From the NCBI GenBank assembly GCA_049724395.1, contig JAUGWO010000045.1:186001-250000 (forward strand): a stretch of 64,000 nt of DNA, read 5' to 3'. Shown here one piece after another: positions 10,877 to 22,683 of this stretch. The stretch's first letter is position 1; every line of letters starts with the position of its first letter. Below the pieces are notes generated by a model. That model did no database searches and was not told where the DNA came from. It saw nothing but the letters and a program-made list of their open reading frames with translations. Made by a program: the position numbers and the translations under genes. The stretch is from Spongospora subterranea f. sp. subterranea. Lineage: Eukaryota > Endomyxa: Phytomyxea > Phytomyxea > Plasmodiophorida.

Positions 10877-13800
10877 CTACTGTTCTGATGAAAAGCGGCA
10901 AATGGATCCATCTTCTCGTATAAGCTGTATGCAATTTTTGGTCCAAGTCAGCGTTATGCATTGCAAACGTTCGGAAAACGAAGGCGTGGAGGCTAATGGT
11001 GCGAGGTGCAAAGTTCGGTGATTCCGGATGGTTGTGCTCAACCAGCTCGTTAGAAGATTTCGTTTCGATACAGGAAGATTCCAGAGACGCAATGTCGGCG
11101 GATCTTCTTGAGAGGAATAGGATGCCAGCATTGACCCTAAAAAAGAACAGCGCGTTGAAATCAAATGGTGTTTGAAAATTTCGATAATACCGGCAGGGTT
11201 GAAAGACAAAGCGTCCACCTGTTGAGTGTGATCTTCCAAAATTTTCCATTTTGATGCCGTCGTTACATCGTAGACAACGATATGGCTATTAGACACAGAT
11301 GCAACAAGATGACATGAACCGTGCATTTTTACAACCGGAAACCGAATAGCAAACGCTTTTAACACAGCTAGCGCCGGACCAATTATTGAGCGCCTATCAG
11401 TGGGCCTAAACAGTAAACATGAGTTGGAAAAAAGCGACATTATTAAATTGACTGCCAGACTCGTCGGGATTTAAGCATCGAATAATGATATCAATAGCAA
11501 ACGGGATCAAAGAAGAAGAGCCTTCACTAGATAACATGCACGTCGGGTTCTTCATGATAAGACCAGCAGCGGCATTAAGAGAAGCAACTGCAACGGCGTC
11601 AGCATACTACGCAAAACAGCCATGAGAAAGGGTGTTAAAATAATCATGGGTTTTGACGCGAAATAACCGGCCTTGGTTGGACTGTTAGCAATTTTGCCCA
11701 GAGTTGTGAAAAAAACGGGTACATTGACTGCAGCAACCTCCAGCAATGCTCGCCGAGCAGTAACCTGCAATGTGTTGGCTGAGCTCGCATCCACTGACAT
11801 TGATAATGCGCGAACCCAACCTGAATTGTTTTGGACTTTTTACTTTGCGGAAGCCCCAAGTATAATAATCGTTCAATGATTCCATCAACTTGGGACAGAT
11901 ACGGCTGCCAAAACCGGATTCCTAAGAGAAGAATATGACAAACCGTATGTCAGCAAGAAACGGGAGGTTACCTTTGCCAATTAGTTCGGCCGCTAAAGAC
12001 GACCGTATATACCCTTCTGATTCGGATGTGATTAGCTTGCTTAGCATTTCTATGATCTTGAGGCTGCATTGGTCATCGAGCAGAAGCTGATGATTGACAC
12101 ACAAGATACACAGGATCATGGCAGCCATCAGTCTTTCATCATTGCGGGAGAGAAACTCCAACTGGCTAATGGTGACTACAAAGAGCAAAAAAAAACAACA
12201 AGGGGAATACATTCGAAAGAGCATCATCGTTTTGATAGTCCCTGCTGGGATTTCTCGTTGTGCGGAGCAATGAAACGCCTTTGAACACTGTTGTCCAGTA
12301 TTCACGGGCGTCATTTTTCCGATCAACTGACATTCGAGTTATCACGCTTTGCAGCAAAAGACGAGCGGCGACGTTGACAGACTCGATAGAATGGAGGCAA
12401 AACGCTGATAATACCTACACAACTACCGGATCAATAAAGTTGCAAATTTTGAAGCCTGATGCCAACCGATACCCTAAGAGCCGGCTCTTTATAAAGACAT
12501 AAAGCATCAGGTAGAAGAACACCATAATTGGTTAGAAAACGAGAAAACAGCGATTGATCAACGACCAATCCGTGACACATCTGAAGAATAGGAAACATTA
12601 TTCCGAGAAAAAAAATGACATAACAGTTTTGGTACCAGAGGCAAGTACAGTGAATTAATATAGAGGGATTGCATGGCTGTAAAACGATGAGAAAACCGCC
12701 ATCGAGATGTACTTGGCCAACGAGACGGTAGCAGCAGAGTGATGGAGAAAGGGACTATGGAGGTACATGAGCAATTTTGAACCACCTTTGCGAAGACCCC
12801 TACGCTGATTGTTTGATTGCCCATAAGCAGCATGTGCAAAAACAGTTCCGAAAGCAGCATAGCATAGAATGCCACTCAATTTATCTGCCACCATACGAAA
12901 AAGATCTACCATTAAAAGTCGCTCTGACATTTGCTGAGAGAATTTAATACCCACTGACGAAAGTCTGATCCACAGACATTACCCTATCAAGCTCGGAATC
13001 TAGTGTCCAGTCTAGCAACAGTGACATGGCAAACCGTATGGAATCGTTCAAAACCATGCTTGGCATTTTGCCAACGTCTTTGTTACGATCAGGACCTATT
13101 CAAGAGGATGGACAAGATGCATTAAACCAATCAAAACATCACGAACTGTCATTCAGTTCATCAAACTCGTTATCACGCTCAGGTCCTTGTCTGCTTCCAC
13201 TGGCTGTTAACTCGATATTTGAACAATCCACGCATAGGTTAGTAGTGGCAACGATATCCAAAGTGAATATGGATGCATGCAGCCTCGCATCTACATTTGC
13301 AAGGTGCCTAAATAGCCCGTTCGACGCGCTCTATTGTTTGAGTCAGTACGAAAGTGAGACCCAGAGAGCCACTCACCTGAACGTATGGACCGCTAATATT
13401 CTCGGGGCTGAATTTATGGATATCAATGAATGTTCTGGCAGCTTTACCCTTCAGAATGCTATCCAACGTGCCCGTAGAAATTGCCCAAATATATATAGTC
13501 CCATTTTCGGTGATGGGGATGGCGTAATCTGCAATCTCTGTCCACGAATTGCACAAAAAACTACTCATTCGGTTATTGAATTGAAAGATAACGACTTGAA
13601 GGTTTTACCTAACGATCGGGCGCACATGGCCAGGTGCGGTGATCAAACATCTAGCGCCTGTGGTTTCCGATACCTCAAGTACGGAGAAGGACAAATCTGA
13701 TGCCACTGCGGCGACTCGCGATCGCATTAGTGGATAAAACTTCGTTATCGCCCCATAATGCACGTCGAACCCAGCAAGAAACTCTACAGAACTAGAGGGA

Positions 13801-15360
13801 AATCAAAGACAGATTAGAATCAAATTAATAATATGCAGATGCAGTTACTTTGGATTCAATTTCCAGATAGAAATCCGACCATCATCGTCCCCAGAGAATA
13901 GCTCAGTGGACACATTGAAAAGTGCAGTGATACCGGACGTATGCCAATGAAGAGTCTGCATAGAGGCGTCCAACTCAAGTCTTTGAATGCGAACCTCACC
14001 GTTGTCTGTTAACAGATTCAACTACCGAGGACGGCAAAGGTAATGGACCGACCATATCCAGCAGCAAGCAATGGCGAAGCGATAAATATAAAGCAAGAGC
14101 TTGTAATCTGCGGACGATCCCGTTTCTTCGTGAATAAATCAGACAGACATGACACAATCGGATGGTAAAGCTCGTCCATTTTATATTCCAGAATGGCACC
14201 GTCTGGCAAAGATTCGCCACCACTCATAATAAGGGACGTGGATGTCACGATGCATTGCAGAGATGGGCAAAAATAATCTGGCGTTGATGGTCTTTCAGAA
14301 AAGTGCTGTGAAGTCAATTCGTGCAACAACAAGAGGTTCGTCATAGGTCTGCAGTATTAGAACGGAGGCATTGTGTCCATAAAAAACGAAGAGCTTCGAT
14401 CCGTCTTGAGAAAAAATTGCTCCAGAAATGTCGCTTTCCAACAAGTCCAACGTTTTCTTCAGCGTTACGCAATTCTCAGAAAGATTGAAAAAATCCAACC
14501 GCTGACTGTTGATGACCACCAGATGAGCTTCAGAGACGGCAATGCCAATAGGGTTGCTGTCTTTAGCAGTTGGAAAAGTGACACTCTCATCGACTTCTTG
14601 AGTGCTTGTAATATAGATCTGTCGGCGCGTAATGATACAGATTCGTTTTTGTTTGTTGATGAGTTCTGCGTCAATCACCGGCAAATCAGCATCAATGGTC
14701 CTTACAACAGAAAGGCTTCCCCGATACCCCTCGCCAAGCCCAATCCGTAAAATAAAGACCTGGGTTGAAGTTTGCTGTCTTGGAACACAGACCGCCATAA
14801 CAAAAGGATCATCTGGTGAGTGTAAATAGACGCGAATCTTAGCGGTCCAGATGGAAAGAGCTTGAACCGATATTATGCAATCGCCACTAAGGCCTAACCA
14901 GTACGATTAAAAAGCGAAGTATCACGGAGACGAACTTCTGACATTCATGAACAGAGACGAGACCATCCTCATAAGTTATAATGAACAGAGCAGTATTTGC
15001 AAAGTAGAACGCTGCCGCAGCAGTGACAGCGATCCCAGACTCCTTACGGCCTAGAACTACCGCAACGGGCAGATATTGGTCACCATCAGAACTTGAGCGC
15101 GTTAACATCATATCTTGGAGTTGTGAATGAATGCTCGATTCCATAAGCGTGACCATATCATTGTTAGGTAATGGTAGAGCTGTATGGCTAGTCGGAATAG
15201 GCTGTTTTCGCCAGAGAACTAGGCCACCGGATTGTGAGCCAGTGACAATATGTGAAGTTGGGGCCCCCGGCGCGCCTTCAACAGCACAGCAGCACGTGAT
15301 ATGATGCTCTGGAGCATTGGTCCAGCATACGAACGGGGCTGTCAGAGTCTTAAGATCCAT
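10877..15360 (-). CDS. WDR7: WDR7 / rabconnectin-3 beta homologue, WD40 protein
   Basis: Large beta-propeller protein that, with the DMXL/Rav1 partner, regulates V-ATPase assembly on endomembranes. It starts at ATG 15360. Exons that I can follow: 15360-14936, then 14886 on. The first splice restores HECQNGDCIISV, and a 47-nt intron ending near 14011 restores AAGYDNGEVRIQ. N-terminal WD repeats include ITCCCAVEG and HIVTGSQSGGLVLWRK. The middle repeat ELFSGDDDGRISIWKLNPK is followed by a stretch close to the WDR7 core (SRVAAVASDLSFSVLEVSE) and ENGTIYIWAISTGTLDSI. A helical ARM-like part follows at roughly 13000-11500, then two C-terminal WD units (VDALSFNPAG, LRLWNLPVS) ending EDGSICRFSSEQ. 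The junction near 14290-14350 is uncertain: a 58-nt intron or a one-base slip at TGA both work. Confidence 0.72.
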
Positions 15361-15806
15361 TGAGAAGATTATCGGCCATGTCCCGACCTAAGCACTCGTG
15401 GTGCTGCGATGAGGCATATGGGATTCAGGTAATGAATGATGTCTGTACCTGATCAATATGGTCACTTTGAGCCGGGGCATATGTACACCGGACCGAATTA
15501 CACACTCGAAGCTCATTTATTTGGTGATAATGTTTCTTCTTTCGGTTATTCTTCGCTGAACTGGCTTAATACTGTAGTCCGGATAATCCATTGGTGTTCT
15601 CACTCTTCCATGCGAGCACCATTATCAAGCTCGCATGGCAGAGTGAGAAACAGAGTTGATGTTGACCTGGTATGTATGGACATGTATACAGCTTGACTCA
15701 GCGAATGATTTGGGCAAAACGTTCACGAATCACACGACGACACAGTCATGAAATACGTAGACTTTTTCAAAGGAAATATTTTATGACACAATATACAATG
15801 GCTCAC
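15361..15806. other. Intergenic region with a long inverted repeat
   Basis: 446 bp between the WDR7 start and the TRM13 stop, both minus strand. A plus-strand frame (15436-15696) is open but looks like chance. The only clear structure is the hairpin at 15597-15649. The WDR7 promoter must be here. Confidence 0.5.
15597..15649. repeat. Inverted repeat, 21-bp stem with one mismatch, 11-nt loop
   Basis: Left arm 15597-15617 (ttctcactcttccatgcgag then c) pairs with right arm 15629-15649 (gctcgcatggcagagtgaga then a) with one mismatch. The loop is accattatcaa. It lies in non-coding DNA between two minus-strand genes. Confidence 0.85.
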
Positions 15807-16949
15807 TCATGGATTCCTTGTCGCTTCAAGCAAAACGTTCTCGGGCGTCACCGAGCTGTCGATGTATTCAGTGAGCGCGGCGTTGATAAATCCGCTTTCT
15901 TTTAGGTATTCCATTCGACATCGGTTGATTAGGTACTTGCACGTTTTCCCGATAATAAACTGCTGGGGAGTGGAGCATTGTTCAGATAAGAGAGTTGCCC
16001 ATGACGAAAACCTACACATTGACTCAAAGTCGTGTGAATCAAAGCCCAAATTCTCGAGATATTTCCTGCCAACAAGTGCACCCCATGTACACTTCTGATG
16101 GCAGCATGGAGCCATTGCAACGGCGTTGACGCGTTTTTCAGAATTGACAATACATCGTAATGCATAATCGAACCCTGATCCGCAAAGATGTTTGCTGACA
16201 CAGATACAGCTTTCTCTGCGGTTGATAATGTCGACTTTATCCAGTCTGAAATGGCGAATATCGATTGTGGCGCGGGTGAATTCTGAGAGGCGTCGTAACC
16301 GGCAGTCTGCGGCGTGCCTGAACGAGCACATATCGACAGCAACAACGCCCACACGTTCCTTGAAATCGTTTTGAAATTTCAGTATAATTGCTTCAGACAG
16401 ATCAGCTTTGCCAGCGCCAAGTTCGACAACTGCTATTCCCTCATTCATACCCTTGATCCGTGAAATTCTTGCGATGATGGCATCATGTTGAAGACTATGC
16501 TTCATTGCTGGTGATATTGCCTGATCGGACGCTGTAATATCAAGTGGTTGTATACCATACTGTTTGCTAAAGGACAAAATTCGGGATTCAAGGTCGTCAG
16601 CCCTGACTGAAACTGGAACAAAGCCTGGGACGCAATCGTTGTGTCCATTACAGTTTTCGTCATAAAATGGTTGACTCCTGTTACGAGTCTTATTCAACCG
16701 GTTCATCCACAAAGCACAAAATTGGACGCACCTTAAGACCATTTGCCGCTTTAGCACAGGACACTTTTTCCCAGAGTGAGCACGGAACGTCGCAGACCGA
16801 ACCCATGTTCGACAAGCAGTACAGAAGGTCATATTCTGGACAGGTTCATCTTGATGAAAGAGGCAATACGATGATAATTTATTCGTCACCAAAACGGGTC
16901 GGTGACAATGCCGATTAGTATGCTTACAAAAATGTTGACATGGCAACAT
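15807..16949 (-). CDS. TRM13: tRNA 2'-O-methyltransferase TRM13
   Basis: Methylates the 2'-hydroxyl of nucleotide 4 in the tRNA acceptor stem. One uninterrupted exon of 380 codons from ATG 16949. The frame stays open upstream to 17129 but has no earlier ATG. N-terminal CCCH-type finger CQHFCKHTNRHCHRPVL, with SYCLFH, then a CHHC-type U11-48K-like finger (FCTACRTWV through HSGKKCP). The Rossmann methyltransferase core starts at VAVVELGAGKADLSEAI (SAM-binding loop), followed by VSKHLCGSGFDYALRC and MAPCCHQKCTWGALVGRKYL, both diagnostic of the family. It is an intronless gene in an intron-rich neighbourhood. It is divergent from the PhoD-like gene, with about 500 bp of shared upstream sequence. 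Confidence 0.9.
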   Translation of the reverse strand: MLPCQHFCKHTNRHCHRPVLVTNKLSSYCLFHQDEPVQNMTFCTACRTWVRSATFRAHSGKKCPVLKRQMVLRCVQFCALWMNRLNKTRNRSQPFYDENCNGHNDCVPGFVPVSVRADDLESRILSFSKQYGIQPLDITASDQAISPAMKHSLQHDAIIARISRIKGMNEGIAVVELGAGKADLSEAIILKFQNDFKERVGVVAVDMCSFRHAADCRLRRLSEFTRATIDIRHFRLDKVDIINRRESCICVSKHLCGSGFDYALRCIVNSEKRVNAVAMAPCCHQKCTWGALVGRKYLENLGFDSHDFESMCRFSSWATLLSEQCSTPQQFIIGKTCKYLINRCRMEYLKESGFINAALTEYIDSSVTPENVLLEATRNP

Positions 16950-17447
16950 GTGAAATCTGTCCAAAATCGGAAAATCTGCAATAATTCGCGCTACTCCGCC
17001 GGAGTGATCTGGGATCCTCAAATAACTGCGTACTGTAGCCTGTAGGTAAATAGCGGTTTTTAATGAAGTGTGCAAAATTTGCAAAAAGTTTCTCGAAAAT
17101 GACGTGTGTAGAGATAGCAGAGGTTGCACTAGACGTTGAAAGGGGTCAAAAATACAGCAATAAGTACGGTTTGGTACAGTTCAAAAATGAATTTCGACAA
17201 AATTCAGGTTTCTGTAAATCTGGCATTGCAATAGATATAACCTGTATTGCACATTTATGGGTGACGCACTGAAGATGGTTGAAAACGTCAGGTGCAGAGG
17301 ACAGCTTACAGTCTGTGACTGTGGCTGGCGAGTGCAGCTGATAGATATCGTGTATCGTGCACTGTTACGTTTTAGTGCGGGCGGAGCAGAGTGACACGGG
17401 ATTGATGAGGCAAAGCGAAACCACTCGCTGCTGTGCATTTATCAATC
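16950..17447. other. Divergent promoter region (TRM13 / PhoD-like)
   Basis: About 500 bp between two divergent starts. Open frames on both strands look like shadows. I see no RNA gene and no clear motif beyond AT-rich stretches. Confidence 0.4.
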
Positions 17448-19317
17448 ATGATTGTCGTTTCTATTTTGCGCCTTCTAGCAATATCGATCAGTTGCTTGAC
17501 AATCAGTGCCATCCCACAGTTCCAGGAGCCCATTCTCATTGTCGTGGGCGACGTCAACACAAACAATGCCCGTATCATGTATGATGCGCTAGACAGGTAC
17601 AGTCGATAATCGGCATTGTGTGCATCCATCCAGGTCAACCTCATTCTCATAGGCATCTTGTGCATACGCCAGTCCAGGCTGTGTTATCGCTCTCTGGTGA
17701 AGATATATACAGCGAGACTCTTATCATTGCTGAGAAGCCCAGCATTTGGATTCTATCAAGTCTAGAGCCAGGTCGGTCCCATTTTGAAACAGTTTGCAGT
17801 AGTCTAATGTTTTTTAGGCCAGCACTACCTGATACACTTGTCTAGCAAAAATGGAATCAGTTCCCGTGCAAGCTTCTCTACGCTCTCAAGCAATCGTGAT
17901 TCAAGCTTTAAGATCGTGTATTTTTGCTTCAATGTGGTTTGCGTCCCATTAACAGAATTGTTATACCAGAATTGCCAGTTGTAACAACTTTGATTCCGAC
18001 CATGACGGATCATTTCTCAAACAACTTTCAGAAGATGAAAACGTGCAATCACGGATCGGAATGATGCATATTGGTATAAAATTCACATGCAATAGGTCGC
18101 AACTTATCTTTTTGTTGTTTTTAGGTGATCAGATTTATGCGGATCCAATATTTCACAAATTGGAATCGCGGTGGCCGGTTGAAACCTTTTGAAGTGTTGC
18201 TTGAAGAGTTTCGTAGTGCTTATAGAAGAGTTTGGTATAACTTCGCAACTTTTCAAGTATCTTGCATTCTGAAATCAGTTCTTAGGTCGGCTCCTGAAAT
18301 GCGCACACTATTGAGCACGGCAGCAAATTGGATGCTTCTAGACGATCATGACATTATGTTAGAGTCATCAAAACTTGACTTCCATTTCATATATTTACAA
18401 TCGTGGTGATCAGAAATAACCTTGATGCAGAACATTTCAGAGACGGCCGTGGACCGTTACTCTTGGCCGGTCGTCAAGCATTATTAGAATATCAGTTCCA
18501 GCTGCACAGAGACGTTTTTCATGAAAATGGGACAGAATTGAGCCAAGTTTGTGCAGACTTCAACAAAGTGATTAGCTCGTTTGCTTTCATATTTGTAGAC
18601 ACACGTTTTCAGCGAACATTCAGTTTCGATGGGAACGCTCCGATGCTTGGAAAAGCACAAATGCACAGAGTGAACACGTCAATTCATCGTTATGGCCAGG
18701 ATACTTCTATTTCACGCATGTTCGTCGTTTCAAGTGTTCCGTTCATGTTCGCACCTTTCAAATGGTTTGCCACTCTGGCTGACATTGTTGAAGGGGAAAA
18801 GTTAACATCGCATTCTGTCCATCGCCGGGAAACGTCTACTTTGTTAGACCTCGTTGGCAAATTTGCTAACAAGTCGACGTTCTTGGCGGGAGACGTGCAT
18901 CTTTTCTTGAGGTCGCGCATTTGCCAGAAAGCAACCTCGCACGCGACATCTTCTCGTCATTGCATCGAGCAAATTGTGACAAGCGGGGTGACTGTCGCAA
19001 GTACAGCCGCCAACCAACTGAAAGTGTGTATTTTCCACTTTATGTGCTTGTTTCTTGGACCCAGGCAACTCGGCAGCTGGGAGCTCGTACCTGACGCTGT
19101 TAATATCGGGCACAACGCCTTGATAGTCAACGGCCAATCAGAAAACTACGAAGCTATCCCAATATTTTACAAATCGCCGTCACAGTGGACACAAGCATCT
19201 CAAAATGTGTTCAATTTAGGATTCAGGATACGTGCTTGGCAAACCAATGCCATTGTACTAGACAGCGGTATCAGTGATGGTGACGACATTAATATATCGC
19301 ATCAGAAGAAACTCTAA
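17448..19317 (+). CDS. PhoD-like alkaline phosphatase, secreted or lumenal
   Basis: Metallophosphatase of the PhoD-like group. Starts at ATG 17448 with a signal peptide (IVVSILRLLAISISCLTIS). N-terminal strand VVGDVNTNNARIMYDALDR, a 56-nt intron (17597-17652), an Fn3-like region to EPGQHYLIHL, a spliced junction giving RIASCNNFDSDHDGS, then the metal-site motif MHIGDQIYADPIF made across an intron ending at 18124. LLDDHDI follows, then GRGPLLLAGRQALLEYQFQLH and a second metal site AGDVHLF. Between IFHKLESR and AYRRVWYN the frame changes, and a 46-nt GT-AG intron starting near 18172 explains it. Another intron splits DDHDI from NNLDAEHF. The catalytic half is well supported. The first third is approximate. 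Confidence 0.75.
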
Positions 19318-19544
19318 GAGGGTAAAGTTTTGGTGGCATTGTCTCTACTGATTCACTAACTATTTTTGACAGAAGACCCATAATTAACTGCTAACTTTCT
19401 CGCCAATAAATGACAGGGATTGTACTGAACCTATCTATGGAATGGGATCGAAATTCGACGTTACGGTGGGTTAGTTTCGATACATATTTACTTCTTATAT
19501 TATAGACCGGTGGAAGGTTCAGTTATGTACACGATGTGAAGCAT

Positions 19545-20839
<1,295 letters not shown>

Positions 20840-20848
20840 TGGCAACCA

Positions 20849-21205
20849 ATGACAAGTTCAGCTAGTCGATCACAACGATATTCTGATACCAAGTTTTCAA
20901 ATGTGGACCGGCCCAGCATTCAGTTACTTCGTCCCGGCAGGGGTAACCTCATTACTCACTGGCGACACTCTGCCACAGGGCCGCGTTTCACAATTTGGAA
21001 ATATCTGACACACATCTGTAACATCGAGCTTAAGATACCAAGTCTTCAGATGTTTCAATCACTGCCAGTGCCCAAAACGGCGAGTAGGGCCAATAGCAGT
21101 TACGGGGGCAACGTTTCTTTGGGACAAGGTCTGTCGCAGATCTACAGTAGAGTTGCGTCCCGCCATCGTCCTGATTTCAACACAGGTTGGTGCCTGTTTT
21201 TTTAG
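20849..21205 (+). CDS. Hypothetical ORF, low confidence
   Basis: 118 codons from ATG 20849, head to head with the zinc-finger gene (9 bp between start codons). Basic, Ser/Arg-rich, with no recognised domain. It may be a genuine small protein, a 5' exon of something unseen, or chance. Confidence 0.25.
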   Translation: MTSSASRSQRYSDTKFSNVDRPSIQLLRPGRGNLITHWRHSATGPRFTIWKYLTHICNIELKIPSLQMFQSLPVPKTASRANSSYGGNVSLGQGLSQIYSRVASRHRPDFNTGWCLFF

Positions 21206-21387
21206 AAATTTGCAGTTTATAACGCATCAACGGCGACAACAGTATAATATGTTGACAGTCGTTATTACTAATAGTTTCTGATTTTTGCGGAATTTTTGGC
21301 ATTTATCGACGCGGCCTTGGCTTAATGTGAAATAGTAGTAATTTTATCTGCTGCTTGTAGAAAACTGAAAATATACTAACTAAAACT

Positions 21388-21479
21388 GAATGGTTATATT
21401 TTAACCGAATGGTATACTGAAAAATGAATGGCATCCTAAATTAGAGAGAAAAAAACCAGATAACAACGAATGGTATACC
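21388..21479 (+). repeat. Short direct repeats, CGAATGGTATAC
   Basis: The 12-mer cgaatggtatac occurs at 21406-21417 and 21468-21479. Related units (tgaatggttata, tgaatggcatcc) lie at about 21388 and 21425. The cluster is 50-150 bp upstream of the inositol phosphatase start and could be a regulatory array. Confidence 0.6.
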
Positions 21480-21534
21480 TATTGATCTCGCCACATACTT
21501 CTCATCTTATTCAAGGCTCAGACTTGTTTTATTG

Positions 21535-22629
21535 ATGCCCGCTGGTGACGCTGAAGCTGGCGCCAATACAGACCGGTTGGAATCAACAAATCATCCTACG
21601 GATCCAAAGCCCCCATCCATTACTGTTTTTATTGGAACATGGAATTTGCATGCTTGCACTCCTACTGATGATTTGGCGCTATTTATTCCTAAGGAATCGT
21701 TTGATGTTTATGCCATCGGGACCGAAGAATGTGGCCAGTCACTAGAAGTATCCCTGGTTTATGATGACAAAACGAAATGGGTGCGCAAGCTAGTTCATCA
21801 TCTTGGTGATAAATGGGTTGCTGTTCAATCTGTGACATTGAACGCAATTCATTTAGCGATCTTCATCAGGCGGGAGCTGTATCAATGTGTGTCAAATATC
21901 TCAAGCAGTTCCGTCGCTACTGGAGTTGGAAATGTGATTGGTAATAAAGGTATTTGTGGCGTCCATCATCAATACAATGGTCTCATCACAACGAATATCT
22001 CAGGAGGTGTTGCCATATCATTCACGTTAGGGAATCTATCGTTCGTATTTATTAATTGTCATTTTCATGCCCACGATAATGGCGTCTCGCAAAGGAACGC
22101 CGACTTTCACACGATTGACAGTGGTCTGAGTCTATCAGGATCAAACGGCCGGCGGGCATCTGAGGCATTTGACATCGTATTTTGGTTTGGGGACTTGAAT
22201 TACCGAATAAACGGGGGTAGACGCATGGTCGATTCGTTAATCAAATCCCAAATGCTCGAGGTGATGAAGGCGAACGAGCAGCTTACCATGGAAATGAGAA
22301 AAGGGAATATATTCTCTGGTTTTACGGAAGGCGATATCACATTTCCCCCATCGTATAAATTCGATAAGAATAGCGACGTATACGACAGCAGTAAGAAGCA
22401 ACGAGTACCGTCATGGACAGATCGGATACTGTGGAAAGAGAGTACACACATCGTACAATTAAAATACGCCAGCGTTAACGAGGTCAAAACATCTGATCAT
22501 CGGCCGGTTATCGCTACGTTCATGATTACAAGCGATTGGTCGACCGCCAGGGCAAATAATCCCCAATATGCCCAGTCAAGGATCGTGTATTTTACAATAG
22601 AGCTTTTAGCTCGTCAACTCCAAGCCTAG
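21535..22629 (+). CDS. Inositol polyphosphate 5-phosphatase, type II catalytic domain
   Basis: Removes the 5-phosphate from inositol phosphates or phosphoinositides. Single exon, 364 codons from ATG 21535. All catalytic motifs of the family are visible: VFIGTWNLH (metal site), IGTEECGQS, ATGVGNVIGNKG, INCHFHAH, VFWFGDLNYRI, FPPSYKF, KKQRVPSWTDRILW and SDHRPVIATF. The protein is essentially only the catalytic domain, with a 25-residue disordered N-terminus and no SAC, PH, RhoGAP or ASH domain. Localisation must come from elsewhere. The 3' end is 55 bp from the convergent coiled-coil gene. Confidence 0.92.
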   Translation: MPAGDAEAGANTDRLESTNHPTDPKPPSITVFIGTWNLHACTPTDDLALFIPKESFDVYAIGTEECGQSLEVSLVYDDKTKWVRKLVHHLGDKWVAVQSVTLNAIHLAIFIRRELYQCVSNISSSSVATGVGNVIGNKGICGVHHQYNGLITTNISGGVAISFTLGNLSFVFINCHFHAHDNGVSQRNADFHTIDSGLSLSGSNGRRASEAFDIVFWFGDLNYRINGGRRMVDSLIKSQMLEVMKANEQLTMEMRKGNIFSGFTEGDITFPPSYKFDKNSDVYDSSKKQRVPSWTDRILWKESTHIVQLKYASVNEVKTSDHRPVIATFMITSDWSTARANNPQYAQSRIVYFTIELLARQLQA

Positions 22630-22683
22630 AAAATGAATGAATAATATAATACAAAGTGGTAGACTATCTTATGGTAGACTATC

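Noticed and set aside
13026-13700. 224-codon plus-strand ORF
   Set aside because: It lies antisense to the WDR7 gene, whose minus-strand translation here has clear WD repeats (ENGTIYIWAISTG). The plus frame is a shadow.
18170-18225. Apparent +1 frameshift at TTT-TGA in the PhoD-like gene
   Set aside because: A 46-nt intron with matching phases joins LESR to AYRRVW, so this site is not counted with NOT4, SEC12 and CWF19L2.
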